This document shows, piece after piece, positions 16,926-26,216 of a stretch of 64,000 nt of DNA (its first letter is position 1; every line of letters starts with the position of its first letter). Under the pieces are notes generated by a model, which was not told where the DNA came from, made no database searches, and worked only from the letters and a program-made list of their open reading frames with translations. Source of the DNA: Phycisphaerae bacterium (GTDB lineage Bacteria; Planctomycetota; Phycisphaerae; Phycisphaerales; UBA1924); the NCBI GenBank assembly GCA_030432905.1, contig JAUILU010000001.1, positions 1,054,001 through 1,118,000 of the forward strand. Reading direction: 5' to 3'. Position numbers and translations under genes: made by a program.

Positions 16926-19900
16926 TCAGCTTGTGACCGCATCGCTCGAAACCGACGACTGCTCCCTGCTGAACAACGCACTCAAGCCTCGCGACATATC
17001 GATCACGAGCCCCAAGAGCAGCGGCACCAGCAGCAGCGTGAACACGGTCGAGACAAGCAGACCGCCGACCACCACCGAGCCAAGACCGCGGTAGATCTCA
17101 GAACCGGCGCCGGGCATCAGCACCAGCGGGAGCATGCCGCCAACCGAGGTGAGCGTGCTCATAAAGATCGGCCTGATTCGTGTGCGGACGCTCTCTGCGA
17201 TCGCGTCTGCCGGCTCCATCGGGTCCGCCGCCGCTTCGCCTTCCTCGACGACCCCCTTCATGAAGTTCAGCGACTGGTGCACGATCAGGATCGCGTTGTT
17301 CACCACAACACCGATCAGAATCACGAACCCGAGCATCGTGAGCACATCGAGCTGCTGAGTCGGGACAATCGGGTTCGTCGCGGTGTAGTCGTGCACAAGC
17401 TTGAGTCCGAAGAACCCGCCGACGACCGCCAGCGGCACGCTGAACATGATCACAAACGGATACACGAAGCTCTCAAAGAGTGCGCACATCAGCAGGTACG
17501 TCACCGCGAGCGACCAAATAAACCTCGCCAGCATCAGCTGAGGCATCGACGACACACCGAACAGCAGCACGCCGATGATGCCAAGGAGCAAGAGAGCGCC
17601 GACGCCGCCGTAACCAAACTTTGCTTTCCCGGACGCGAGCGCCCTAATAAACCCGAAGCCGGCGACGATGAAGCCGACCGCAACGAGTCCGTACGCAAGG
17701 AACTTGCCCGCCGATGCCGCGGACGAATCGACGTCGCCCGTGGAACGATCACCGAAGAGCGCGACCTGAACCTCGTCGAGCTTGGCCGCGGTGCCTTCGA
17801 GGCGGACGCGCATCGTGCGGTCGATCAGCCCAGCACCTCGCGCCGGCGCGAGAAACTCCTCGTTGATCTGATCCATCACGTCCTGGACCGCCATGCCCGG
17901 CGGGGGTGTGATCTGCAGGCTCACAGCGGAAAGTTCCTGAATACGCTGGATCGACTGTGGCGCAACCGAACCCGTAATCTCGACCAGCGTATCAAGTGGC
18001 ACGATCGGCCCGTTGTTGGGCGTGGCGACTGGGACCATCGCCATCTGCTCGAGGTACTCGAGCTGGCCGCCGTCTGGGAGCACAACCATGTCGACCGCTT
18101 CGCCGTTGAGGATGTAGTCATCAACGAACGCGCCGTCGAACAGGCTTCGCACCGCGACACCGACATCGCTCGGCCTCAGCCCGAGCTGACGCGCTTGGTC
18201 GGTCAGCGTCACCCGGTACTCGGGCTGGCCAAGGTTGTAGTTGGAAGGGCTGGCGGCGACTCGGCCGTAGCCGTAGTCCGGGTGGCTCACCGCGGTCCCG
18301 AACACCATGCCAGCCGCAGCGACGACACGGTCGAGGTCCGGGCCCATGATCTCGACGTCGATGCTGTTGCCGCCACCGAAGCCGCGACCGAAGATCGAGG
18401 CCTGGCTCGCGCCGCCGTAAGTATCCGGCAGTTCGTTCATCGAGTTGGTCAGCAGCTGACCGATCGGGATAACCACAGTCGGATCGATGCTTGTGCCACC
18501 GACGAACATCGAGTCGCCGAACGCGCCGATGAAGAAGTTCTGCATCTGCACCGGATCGTACTCGAAGCTGTTTTCGCCCTGACCCGACGAGATCGGCGCC
18601 AGGTCCGCGAGTTCGGAGTTGCCCTCCATGTAAGGCAGCACCTTCGCCTCGATGCGCTCGGCAAAGTCAACTTTTTCCGGCAGACTCAGACCCGGCGGGA
18701 TGAGCAGACCGCCGAACACAAGGTTCTGGTTACCCGCAGGCAGGTAGTCCATCGGCGGCACGATCCAGACCGCAGCGCCAAGACTCACGATCGTCATCAC
18801 CACGATAATCAGAGGCCGAACGACGAGTCCCAGCATGCCGCGTTGCAACGCACGGATCATCGAAGCACCGAACTCGTTTACCTTTCCGAAAAACGCGTTC
18901 AGGCCGAACATGCCATCGAGTGCCTGGCGGAACTTGCTCTTTCTGTCGCGCTGCGGCCTGAGCCATCGCGAGCAAGCCGCGGGGATCACCGTCATCGAAA
19001 CGATCAGCGAGATCACAACCGAACTCACGATCGCGATCGAGATGTCACGGAACAACTGCCCCGCTTCTTCTTGAATCGTCAGCACGGGCACGAACACAGC
19101 CGCCGTGGTGAGTGTCGATGCGAGCACAGCACCCCAGACTTCTCTGCCGCCTTCGTACGCGGCTTTCATCGGTGACAAACCGCCTTGGTATCTCCGGTAG
19201 ATGTTCTCGAGCACCACGATCGCGTTGTCAACCACCATCCCGACCGCGAACGCGATGCCCGCGAGCGAGATGACGTTAAGCGTGCGACCCAGCGCGAGCA
19301 GCACCAGGAACGTACCGATGACCGAGATCGGGATCGCCATCGCGACGATGCCCGTCGTCACGAACGACCGCAGGAAAATCAGCAACACGATCGCCGCGAT
19401 CGAGCCGCCGATCCACAGGTTCTGGGTCACGAGGCTGATCGACGAATCGATGTAGACCGTCTCGTCGTACACCTGCCGCATCCGAAGGTGAGGCCCGACC
19501 TCGCCGCCGAGGTTCGGCAGGATATCGGCGCGGACATCTTCGAGATTCGTCCGCACATCCTCCATCACGTCGATCACGTTGGCGCCGGTCTGACGGATGA
19601 TGTTGATCGCGATACTCGGGTAGCCGAACGAACGGACAAACCCTCGCTGCTTGGTGTGACTGATCTCGACCGATGCCACATCGCCGACGTACACAGGCCT
19701 GCCGTCGCGGTTGGCGATCTCGGTCTTCAGCACGCTGCTGGGCGAGTCGAACTGCCCCACCACGCGCACGCGGTAGTCGCGTTTGCCCTCGGCGATCGTG
19801 CCCGCGGACGTGTTGACGTTCTCCCGGCGGAGCGCATCGATCAGGTCCGCGATGTTCAGGCCACGCTGCGCGAGTTTCTCGTTGTCGGCAAGGACACGGA

Positions 19901-20474
19901 CCTCTCGCTCTCGCCCGCCGTAGACGTTCGCCTCCGCGACACCGTCGATGCGTTCGAGCATCGGGCGGACTTCTTTGTCGAGCGAGTCGAACAGCGTCGA
20001 GATGTCAAAGTCCGGGTGCTGGTCTTTGTACTGCGGATCGAGATCGACAATGATCCACGCGATCGCGGACTCGGCGGCGCCGCTGGCATCCTTAATCGTG
20101 GGCTCGGTGACCTCGTCCGGGTAGTCGGGCACCTGACGCAGCGCATCGGAGACCTCCTGCAACGCGCGTGTTACGTCGGCTCCGAGGTAAAACTCGAGCG
20201 TAATCGTCGAGAGCCCTTCCGAACTGGTCGAACGCATCGTCTTGAGATTCGAGATGTTCTTGAGGTTCTCTTCCTGCTCTTTGGTGATCTCGTCAACGAT
20301 CTCCTCGGGCGAACGCCCGGGCCACGCCGTTTCGACCGTGACGATCGGGTAGTCCACCGTGGGTGTGAGCTGCACCGGGATCGCGGTCAGGCCGATCAGC
20401 CCGAACATGACGAGCAGGAGCGCCGCGACCGTGACACCGACAGGCCGACTGATTGAGAGTCCGACAATGTTCAT
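16926..20474 (-). CDS. RND-family efflux transporter (AcrB/HAE1 type) with two extra hydrophobic segments
   Basis: An inner-membrane proton-driven exporter of 1182 residues working with the adaptor encoded next to it. It starts MNIVGLSISRPVGVTVAALL as RND pumps do. The first porter domain includes the TM4 proton-relay region VGMVVDNAIVVLENIYRRY, which keeps one of AcrB's two adjacent Asp residues (the second is Asn). In the TM10 region VVVNNAILIVHQS the Lys of AcrB's relay is replaced by Asn. A block of about 79 residues at roughly 907-985, carrying two extra hydrophobic stretches, sits just before the usual C-terminal TM set; this accounts for much of the excess over the typical 1040 residues. 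It is last in a marR-adaptor-pump operon. The substrate is unknown. Confidence 0.92.
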   Translation of the reverse strand: MNIVGLSISRPVGVTVAALLLVMFGLIGLTAIPVQLTPTVDYPIVTVETAWPGRSPEEIVDEITKEQEENLKNISNLKTMRSTSSEGLSTITLEFYLGADVTRALQEVSDALRQVPDYPDEVTEPTIKDASGAAESAIAWIIVDLDPQYKDQHPDFDISTLFDSLDKEVRPMLERIDGVAEANVYGGREREVRVLADNEKLAQRGLNIADLIDALRRENVNTSAGTIAEGKRDYRVRVVGQFDSPSSVLKTEIANRDGRPVYVGDVASVEISHTKQRGFVRSFGYPSIAINIIRQTGANVIDVMEDVRTNLEDVRADILPNLGGEVGPHLRMRQVYDETVYIDSSISLVTQNLWIGGSIAAIVLLIFLRSFVTTGIVAMAIPISVIGTFLVLLALGRTLNVISLAGIAFAVGMVVDNAIVVLENIYRRYQGGLSPMKAAYEGGREVWGAVLASTLTTAAVFVPVLTIQEEAGQLFRDISIAIVSSVVISLIVSMTVIPAACSRWLRPQRDRKSKFRQALDGMFGLNAFFGKVNEFGASMIRALQRGMLGLVVRPLIIVVMTIVSLGAAVWIVPPMDYLPAGNQNLVFGGLLIPPGLSLPEKVDFAERIEAKVLPYMEGNSELADLAPISSGQGENSFEYDPVQMQNFFIGAFGDSMFVGGTSIDPTVVIPIGQLLTNSMNELPDTYGGASQASIFGRGFGGGNSIDVEIMGPDLDRVVAAAGMVFGTAVSHPDYGYGRVAASPSNYNLGQPEYRVTLTDQARQLGLRPSDVGVAVRSLFDGAFVDDYILNGEAVDMVVLPDGGQLEYLEQMAMVPVATPNNGPIVPLDTLVEITGSVAPQSIQRIQELSAVSLQITPPPGMAVQDVMDQINEEFLAPARGAGLIDRTMRVRLEGTAAKLDEVQVALFGDRSTGDVDSSAASAGKFLAYGLVAVGFIVAGFGFIRALASGKAKFGYGGVGALLLLGIIGVLLFGVSSMPQLMLARFIWSLAVTYLLMCALFESFVYPFVIMFSVPLAVVGGFFGLKLVHDYTATNPIVPTQQLDVLTMLGFVILIGVVVNNAILIVHQSLNFMKGVVEEGEAAADPMEPADAIAESVRTRIRPIFMSTLTSVGGMLPLVLMPGAGSEIYRGLGSVVVGGLLVSTVFTLLLVPLLLGLVIDMSRGLSALFSREQSSVSSDAVTS

Positions 20475-20477
20475 CGT

Positions 20478-21653
20478 TTAGCTTCCAAGCTTTGGTTCGT
20501 CTGCCGATGCCGATTCGTCTGCGTTGTCTGATACGTGCGCGGTATCGCTCACGTCGTTTAGAGGCTGAGTCGGGAACATCCGCTCGTTGCCCTCGACCAC
20601 AAGCCGCGCGCCGGGAGGCATCGCGCCCATGCGGATCGCTACGCGGTTTCCAACCGAGAACTCGCGCGAGATTCGGACCGGGACCGCCTGCTCCTTGAAC
20701 GGCGATTGGGGCTGCTCGTTCGGCACAGCCATGTACACGAACTCGCCCGCATCGTCGCGAAGGATCGCGTCCTTGGAAATCGTCAGCATCTCGGTGCGCT
20801 GGCCCGTTGGGATCATCGCGGTCACGCTCATGCCCGGCTGGAGCACGCGCCGCTCGTTCGGCACCGCGATCCGCACGGGAAAGAGCCTGCTCATCTCATC
20901 GACCACGGGCACGATCTGGCGGATGTTGCCGCTGACCTCCCCCGCGATCGCTGGGATCTGAACCATCACCGGCCCGCGCGCCTCGACGATCCGCTCGACG
21001 ATGTTTTCCGGCACCGAAACCCAAGCCTCGATCGAATCAACCGAGTACAGCTCGACGATCACATCGCCCTGCCCGATCCATTCGCCGACCTCGGTCGTTG
21101 TCGCGACGATCTTCGCGTCGAACGGCGCGTGGATGGTCATGTCCTCGAGCCTCTGCCTATCGAGTGCCAGCTTGGCCTCGGCGGACACAACGTCGGCCTG
21201 GGCTCGCTGGTGCCTCGCCTTGGCTGAAACAAGTTCGAGCCGTGCATCGTCGAGTTCCTGACTCGACGCGGACGCCTGCGCGACAAGATTCTCGTATCGC
21301 TCGAATTCGAGCTGCGCACGATCGACCTCGGCCTCGTACTGTGCAACCGTGGCTTCAAGCGCTGCGACGTCGGCTTCGCTGCTCGCCAGTGTCAGCTCAG
21401 CGAGCACGCTGTCGAGTTTGGCGATGACCTGACCCTTCTGGACCTCATCGCCCGCGCGGACGAGAAGCTCAAGCACGAGCCCCTCCTGACGCGACGCAAG
21501 CCTCGCCTGCTGGAACGCACGCAGGTCGCCGGTCACCCGGCGCATGCGCTCCACGCTCTCAACCCTCGCCTCGTCGATCACCACGTTGGCCGGCGGCTGA
21601 GCCGAAGCCAGCCCCGCAACGCACACCATCAACACACCGATTACATATCTCAC
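20478..21653 (-). CDS. periplasmic adaptor (membrane fusion protein) of the RND pump
   Basis: The HlyD/AcrA-type adaptor that links the inner-membrane pump to an outer-membrane channel. The protein of 391 residues starts at GTG 21653, which overlaps the marR stop (GTGA). It has a signal peptide (GVLMVCVAGLASA), a lipoyl/barrel half-motif ending LELLVRAGDEVQKGQVIAKL, a coiled-coil hairpin of about 100 residues rich in Ala, Glu and Arg, the return lipoyl half (APFDAKIVATTTEVGEWI), a beta-barrel domain and a polar Asp/Ser/Glu-rich tail. No outer-membrane factor gene lies in the operon. It is three bases upstream of the pump gene. Confidence 0.92.
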   Translation of the reverse strand: MRYVIGVLMVCVAGLASAQPPANVVIDEARVESVERMRRVTGDLRAFQQARLASRQEGLVLELLVRAGDEVQKGQVIAKLDSVLAELTLASSEADVAALEATVAQYEAEVDRAQLEFERYENLVAQASASSQELDDARLELVSAKARHQRAQADVVSAEAKLALDRQRLEDMTIHAPFDAKIVATTTEVGEWIGQGDVIVELYSVDSIEAWVSVPENIVERIVEARGPVMVQIPAIAGEVSGNIRQIVPVVDEMSRLFPVRIAVPNERRVLQPGMSVTAMIPTGQRTEMLTISKDAILRDDAGEFVYMAVPNEQPQSPFKEQAVPVRISREFSVGNRVAIRMGAMPPGARLVVEGNERMFPTQPLNDVSDTAHVSDNADESASADEPKLGS

Positions 21654-22135
21654 CGTGGTGTCTCCGCTTCTTTGGAACTCATGTTCTCGATGAGCCTCTC
21701 CAAGTCGTCACTTATTCGATCGATCTCGCTCTGATCGAGGCCTGCCAGCAGTCGGCCCTCGATGCGTGTCGCGATCGCGTCGGTCTGGGAAAGGGCCTGC
21801 CGACCCTCGTCCGTGATACGAACATATACCGATCGACCGCTGCCCGGCTTAGTATGCCGGGTCACAAGGCCCTCTTTTTCCATCGCCGCGACCAATTGGC
21901 TCACCGCCTGGGTGCTGAGCATGCACTCGTCGCTGAGTTCGCCAACCGTCGGTTCGTGCTCGGATTCTCCGATCGAGCAGAGCAGGAACCACCGCGAGGA
22001 GGTCAGCCCGATTTCTTCCGCTGCCGCGTCGCATTGCCGCATCAGCAGATGGAACAGGACGTACACATGCCGGCCGAGGCAGGCCTCCCGGCCCTTGCTG
22101 CAGCTGGTCTGCGGTTGAACATCTGGCGAACCCAT
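21650..22135 (-). CDS. MarR-family transcriptional regulator
   Basis: A winged-helix repressor of about 161 residues, likely dimeric, at the head of the efflux operon. The core shows the MarR pattern: helices around FHLLMRQCDAAAEEIGLTSS, the recognition region MLSTQAVSQLVAAMEKEGLV, and the wing GSGRSVYVRITDEGRQAL. The ATG at 22135 is preferred over a TTG six bases upstream. The stop overlaps the adaptor's start. Several cysteines lie near the N-terminus (SCSKGREACLGR and RQCDA), which could allow redox sensing; that is inference. An imperfect palindrome between this gene and the divergent protease gene is a good operator candidate, which would make the regulator autoregulatory. Confidence 0.9.
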   Translation of the reverse strand: MGSPDVQPQTSCSKGREACLGRHVYVLFHLLMRQCDAAAEEIGLTSSRWFLLCSIGESEHEPTVGELSDECMLSTQAVSQLVAAMEKEGLVTRHTKPGSGRSVYVRITDEGRQALSQTDAIATRIEGRLLAGLDQSEIDRISDDLERLIENMSSKEAETPR

Positions 22136-22163
22136 AGCCAAGCGTTCCCCATACTCACACCTA

Positions 22164-22184
22164 AGTCAATTGGTTGAATTAACT
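22164..22184. promoter_or_regulatory. candidate MarR operator palindrome
   Basis: AGTCAATT and AATTAACT form an 8-bp inverted repeat with one mismatch around a GGTTG centre, in the AT-rich gap 29 bases upstream of the marR start. Size and position suit a MarR dimer site overlapping the operon promoter. Confidence 0.5.
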
Positions 22185-22271
22185 AGATTTCGCCAACGCA
22201 TCACTCGGCCTTGGGTCCGGTAGGATCTTGCATCACCGCCCGAATCCGCGGGCTACGAAGGGAAGCCGTTC

Positions 22272-25200
22272 ATGCACCACAGTTCTTTCAGCAGCCGGAT
22301 CGCTGTCGCCTCGCTCATCGCCCTTGCCGGGTGTGCCTCGCCAACACTTGAGGACACCTCGACCGAGCCGGCCGGCAACATCACCAACGTCTCGACTCCC
22401 ATGCCCTACCAGCCCACCGGCGGGCCGCTCGACGCACTCCAACCAAAGAAAGAAACCGGCGTTGACCGCTTCCTCGAGCAGTACCCAGATTCCGACGGCC
22501 GGGGCGTGGTCGTCGCGGTCTTCGACACCGGCGTCGATCCGGGCGCCCCGGGCCTCCAGGTCACAACCGACGGCAAGCCCAAGATCATCGACGTCGTTGA
22601 CGGCTCGGGCTCGGGCGACGTCGACACCTCGACCATCGCCGAGCTCGGCGAAGAAGGCACGTTCACCGGGCTGTCCGGCAGAGAGCTGACGCCGCACGCC
22701 GACTGGGTGAACCCGACCGGGGAATTCCGAGTCGGCCTCAAGCCCGCAAGCGAGATCTTCCCGGGCGGACTCGTCGGCAGAATGAACAACGAACGGCGGA
22801 AGGACTGGGACCAGACCCAGCGCAACCGTTCCGAGAAGCTGACACGCGAACTCGCAGCGTTCGATCGCGAAACACCCAAGCCGAACGAAGACGAGCTCGC
22901 CATCCGCGAAGACCTCGTCGCCAAGATCGACCAGCTCAAGGCCATGCAGGGCTCGTTCAACGACCCGGGCCCGATCTTTGACTGCGTCGTGTTCCACGAC
23001 GGCTCGACCTGGCGCGCCTCGATCGACACCGACGGCGACGGCGACTTCGGCGACGAAACAACCCTTACCAACTTCCGAGCCGAACGCCAGTACGCAACCT
23101 TCGGCGAGACCGACCTGCTCAACTACGTCCTCAACATCTACGACGAGGGCAACGTGCTCTCGATCGTCGCCGACGCCGGCGCGCACGGCACGCACGTCGC
23201 GGGCATCGTCGCCGCTCACTTCCCCGACCAGCCCGAACTCAACGGCATGGCACCTGGCGCACAGATCGTCTCCGTCAAAATCGGTGACACACGCCTTGGT
23301 TCAAGCTCGCTTGGCACCGGGTCTGTCCGTGGCTACACCACCGTCCTCGAGAACGACTGCGATCTCATCAACATGTCCTATGGCGGCGCTGACGCCTTCC
23401 CCGACACCCGGTACCGCAATGGGCAACTCGGCGCTGAAATCGTCAACAAGCACGGCGTCATCTTCGTCAGCTCAGCTGGCAACGACGGGCCGGCGCTCTC
23501 AACCGTCGGCGGCCCCGGCGGCTCAACCAGCGCCATCATCGGTGTTGGCGCCTCAATCTCACCCGAGATGATGACCGCCCAGTACGCGCTCCGCGAGGCG
23601 AACGCGGGCGAGATGCAGTACCCGTGGTCAAGCCGGGGTCCGACCCTCGACGGCGACCTCGGCGTGGACATCACCGCACCGGGCGGCGCGATCTCCAGTG
23701 TCCCAAACTGGACACTCCAGAAGAACAGACTCATGAACGGCACGTCCATGAGTTCGCCCAACACCTGCGGCGGCATCGCGCTCATCCTCAGCAAGCTCAA
23801 GCAGGACGGCATCGAGTACACGCCGCACTCTGTCAAGCGCGCACTCTTCAACTCGACCGTCTACATGCCGGGCCAGTCGCCTTGGGCGCAGGGCAACGGC
23901 ATGCTCCAGGTCGATTCCGCCTATGAGCACCTCGTGAACTACGAGAACGACGAGCACCGCGACGTCTACTTCGACATGCGTGGCCCGGGCAACGAACGCG
24001 GCGCGTACCTGCGTGAGCCTTTCGAGAACAACCAGACCACAGAGCGCCGTGTGGCCATCACCCCCCACTTCCATGAGGATGCACCGAGCCGAAAGAAGGT
24101 CGACTTTGAGATGCGTCTCCGCCTCGAGGCTTCCGAGCCTTGGGTGCAGGCCGCCGAGTTCGTCAACCTTGTTTACGGCGGCGATCAGACCGACGTCCGC
24201 ATCGACCCGACGGGCCTGCCCGCCGGCGCGCACTATGCCGAGGTTGTTGCGTACGACGCCGACAAGCCCGAACGCGGCGCGCTCTGCAAGTACCCGATCA
24301 CGGTCGTCAAGGGTCACGAGATCGAGGCCGCCGACAACTACGTCTGGCGTGAGACCATCACCTCAGAGCCGGGCGATCTGAACAAGTGGATGTTCAGTAT
24401 CCCCAGCGGCGCGACATGGATGGATCTGATTATTCGCCGACTCGACGACGACACCTCCCGTCTGCTTGTTGTCCAGGCCCTCCAGCTTGTCGATGACAAG
24501 CCCAACAACTTCCAGAAGCTCTCGCGCTGGGTCCGCTTCGATGACGAAGACGAGCAGATCTTCACGCTGCCAGTTGACGGCGGTCGGACCCTTGAAATCG
24601 CAGCGGCACAGAACTGGTCGAGCCTCGGTGAGGGCGAGTTCGAGTTTGAGGTGCGTTTCCGCGGCCTCCGCCCCGAGCCTTCGCAGCTCTTCATCGACGG
24701 CGGCACACTCGTCACCCGCTTTGACATCCACTCGCCGATGCGCGACGCCGTCGCGAGCCCGTCCGGCTCGCTTACCGGTGTGCTCCGCGCGTTCCGCCCG
24801 ACAAACTCCACCATCCGTGCGCTCGATCCCGTGCGTGACCGCCTCAGCGACGACCGCCAGATGTACGAGATCGTCGTCGAGTACGACGTGACAGTGCCCG
24901 AGGACATGGACGCAAACGTGAACCCCGCGGTCTCGCTCGTGCCCCACGCGTGGGAGGTCTACGAATCGTTCCTCTGGTACGTCTTCAATGAAGACGGCGA
25001 GCTTCTCGAATCACAGGCCGGCGAAGACGTGGACATCTCGCTGAAAGAGGGCGACTACACCATCAAACTGCACGTCCGCAACGACGACCCCAACTCGCTC
25101 TCGCACATCGAGGATGCGCCGCTCAACCTCAGGCTCGCGCTGCCCAAGTCGGTCGGCCTGAAGTTCGCAAGTGACCCCGACGCCTCGTTCAACGGCAGAG

Positions 25201-26135
25201 GCGGCTTCGGCTCACCCGAACTCGAAGCCGGCTCGTCGGTCCCGTGCTACATCGCGACTCCGAGCATGTCGAGCCTTCCCGATGTTGTTGAGCCGGGCGA
25301 TGTGCTCGTCGGTTCCTTCACACTCGGCGGCGACACCGAACTGATCGGCTCGACCACCAAGCCCGGCGGCTGGCCCATCGCCATGTCCGTCATTGCCAAG
25401 CCCAACGACAAGCCAGAGATCGAAGCCACCAAAGATGAGGACGAAGACGTCGCAGACAACGAGCCGACCTCGCTCGAGAAGCTGCATGACGACATCCTCG
25501 ATCTCAAGGTCGAGCGTCTTGGTGACCTGATGGGCGAGGACGACGCGGATGCGTTCGACTCGATCGCCGAGGAAGTGCTCGCTGAGCGTCCGAACCACCT
25601 GCCCGTTCTGCTAAAGCAGATGGAGCGTGCCGCCGAGGGTGACGACGCCGACGCGACAATCTCGGCCGCCGAGCGCGTGATCGAGAGCATCGATACAGAT
25701 GCCCTTGCCGCGTACACCGGCGTCAACCACGACAAGGACGCCGACGACTTCGACGAAGAACTCGCCGACGAGATGAAGGAGCAAAAATCCGCGCTGGTCG
25801 ATGCGCTCACACTCATCGCCGAGACCCGGGGCGACGAAGCGACCGCCAACAACGAAGCCTCGATCGAGGCCTTCGAGGACGCGATCGCCGACCTTGAAGT
25901 CTGGTCGAGCATCGACGGCGACGACGGGTTCGATCTCAGACTCAAGCGTGAGATGCTGCACAACCGTCACGGCAACGCTCTTGCGATGCTCTCAAAGAGC
26001 CTCGGCGACAAGCCCGACAAGGATCTCTACGAGCAGCGCATCGATCTTCTCGAAACGCTCGGCTGGGACGAATGGGCTGAGCACGAACGCACGCTCATGC
26101 TGACCCGCTACCCCAAGCACACCACGCTTTTCTAA
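22272..26135 (+). CDS. tripeptidyl-peptidase II-like subtilase lipoprotein
   Basis: A very large S8 serine protease of 1287 residues anchored as a lipoprotein: the signal peptide ends in LIALAGC, with Cys at about residue 21. The catalytic Asp is in AVFDTGVDPG (about residue 84), His in AHGTHVAGIVA (about 304) and Ser in NGTSMSSPNT (about 493). The insert of over 200 residues between Asp and His, the total size and the long beta-rich C-terminal part match tripeptidyl-peptidase II, a giant exopeptidase best known from eukaryotes, with relatives in planctomycetes. The last 300 residues are acidic and helical, with repeated Glu/Asp/Ala segments. It probably degrades peptides at the cell envelope. 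A strong terminator follows. Confidence 0.87.
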   Translation: MHHSSFSSRIAVASLIALAGCASPTLEDTSTEPAGNITNVSTPMPYQPTGGPLDALQPKKETGVDRFLEQYPDSDGRGVVVAVFDTGVDPGAPGLQVTTDGKPKIIDVVDGSGSGDVDTSTIAELGEEGTFTGLSGRELTPHADWVNPTGEFRVGLKPASEIFPGGLVGRMNNERRKDWDQTQRNRSEKLTRELAAFDRETPKPNEDELAIREDLVAKIDQLKAMQGSFNDPGPIFDCVVFHDGSTWRASIDTDGDGDFGDETTLTNFRAERQYATFGETDLLNYVLNIYDEGNVLSIVADAGAHGTHVAGIVAAHFPDQPELNGMAPGAQIVSVKIGDTRLGSSSLGTGSVRGYTTVLENDCDLINMSYGGADAFPDTRYRNGQLGAEIVNKHGVIFVSSAGNDGPALSTVGGPGGSTSAIIGVGASISPEMMTAQYALREANAGEMQYPWSSRGPTLDGDLGVDITAPGGAISSVPNWTLQKNRLMNGTSMSSPNTCGGIALILSKLKQDGIEYTPHSVKRALFNSTVYMPGQSPWAQGNGMLQVDSAYEHLVNYENDEHRDVYFDMRGPGNERGAYLREPFENNQTTERRVAITPHFHEDAPSRKKVDFEMRLRLEASEPWVQAAEFVNLVYGGDQTDVRIDPTGLPAGAHYAEVVAYDADKPERGALCKYPITVVKGHEIEAADNYVWRETITSEPGDLNKWMFSIPSGATWMDLIIRRLDDDTSRLLVVQALQLVDDKPNNFQKLSRWVRFDDEDEQIFTLPVDGGRTLEIAAAQNWSSLGEGEFEFEVRFRGLRPEPSQLFIDGGTLVTRFDIHSPMRDAVASPSGSLTGVLRAFRPTNSTIRALDPVRDRLSDDRQMYEIVVEYDVTVPEDMDANVNPAVSLVPHAWEVYESFLWYVFNEDGELLESQAGEDVDISLKEGDYTIKLHVRNDDPNSLSHIEDAPLNLRLALPKSVGLKFASDPDASFNGRGGFGSPELEAGSSVPCYIATPSMSSLPDVVEPGDVLVGSFTLGGDTELIGSTTKPGGWPIAMSVIAKPNDKPEIEATKDEDEDVADNEPTSLEKLHDDILDLKVERLGDLMGEDDADAFDSIAEEVLAERPNHLPVLLKQMERAAEGDDADATISAAERVIESIDTDALAAYTGVNHDKDADDFDEELADEMKEQKSALVDALTLIAETRGDEATANNEASIEAFEDAIADLEVWSSIDGDDGFDLRLKREMLHNRHGNALAMLSKSLGDKPDKDLYEQRIDLLETLGWDEWAEHERTLMLTRYPKHTTLF

Positions 26136-26159
26136 ACACGAGACACCCAAAAACAAGAA

Positions 26160-26200
26160 AGGCCCGGATGGTACGAAGCCATCCGGGCCTGTTTGTTTTT
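26160..26200. terminator. bidirectional terminator between convergent genes
   Basis: A 12-bp stem (AGGCCCGGATGG / CCATCCGGGCCT) with a seven-base loop is followed by GTTTGTTTTT on the plus strand and TTCTTGTTTTT on the minus strand. It can serve both the protease gene and the facing DUF481 gene. Confidence 0.9.
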
Positions 26201-26216
26201 ACTTCAGACTCGCCGG

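Noticed and set aside
17277-20456. Long open frames on the plus strand across the RND pump gene (632 and 423 codons).
   Set aside because: They are antisense shadows of a GC-rich gene; their products are His/Arg/Asp-rich low-complexity chains with no motif, while the minus strand encodes a clear RND protein.
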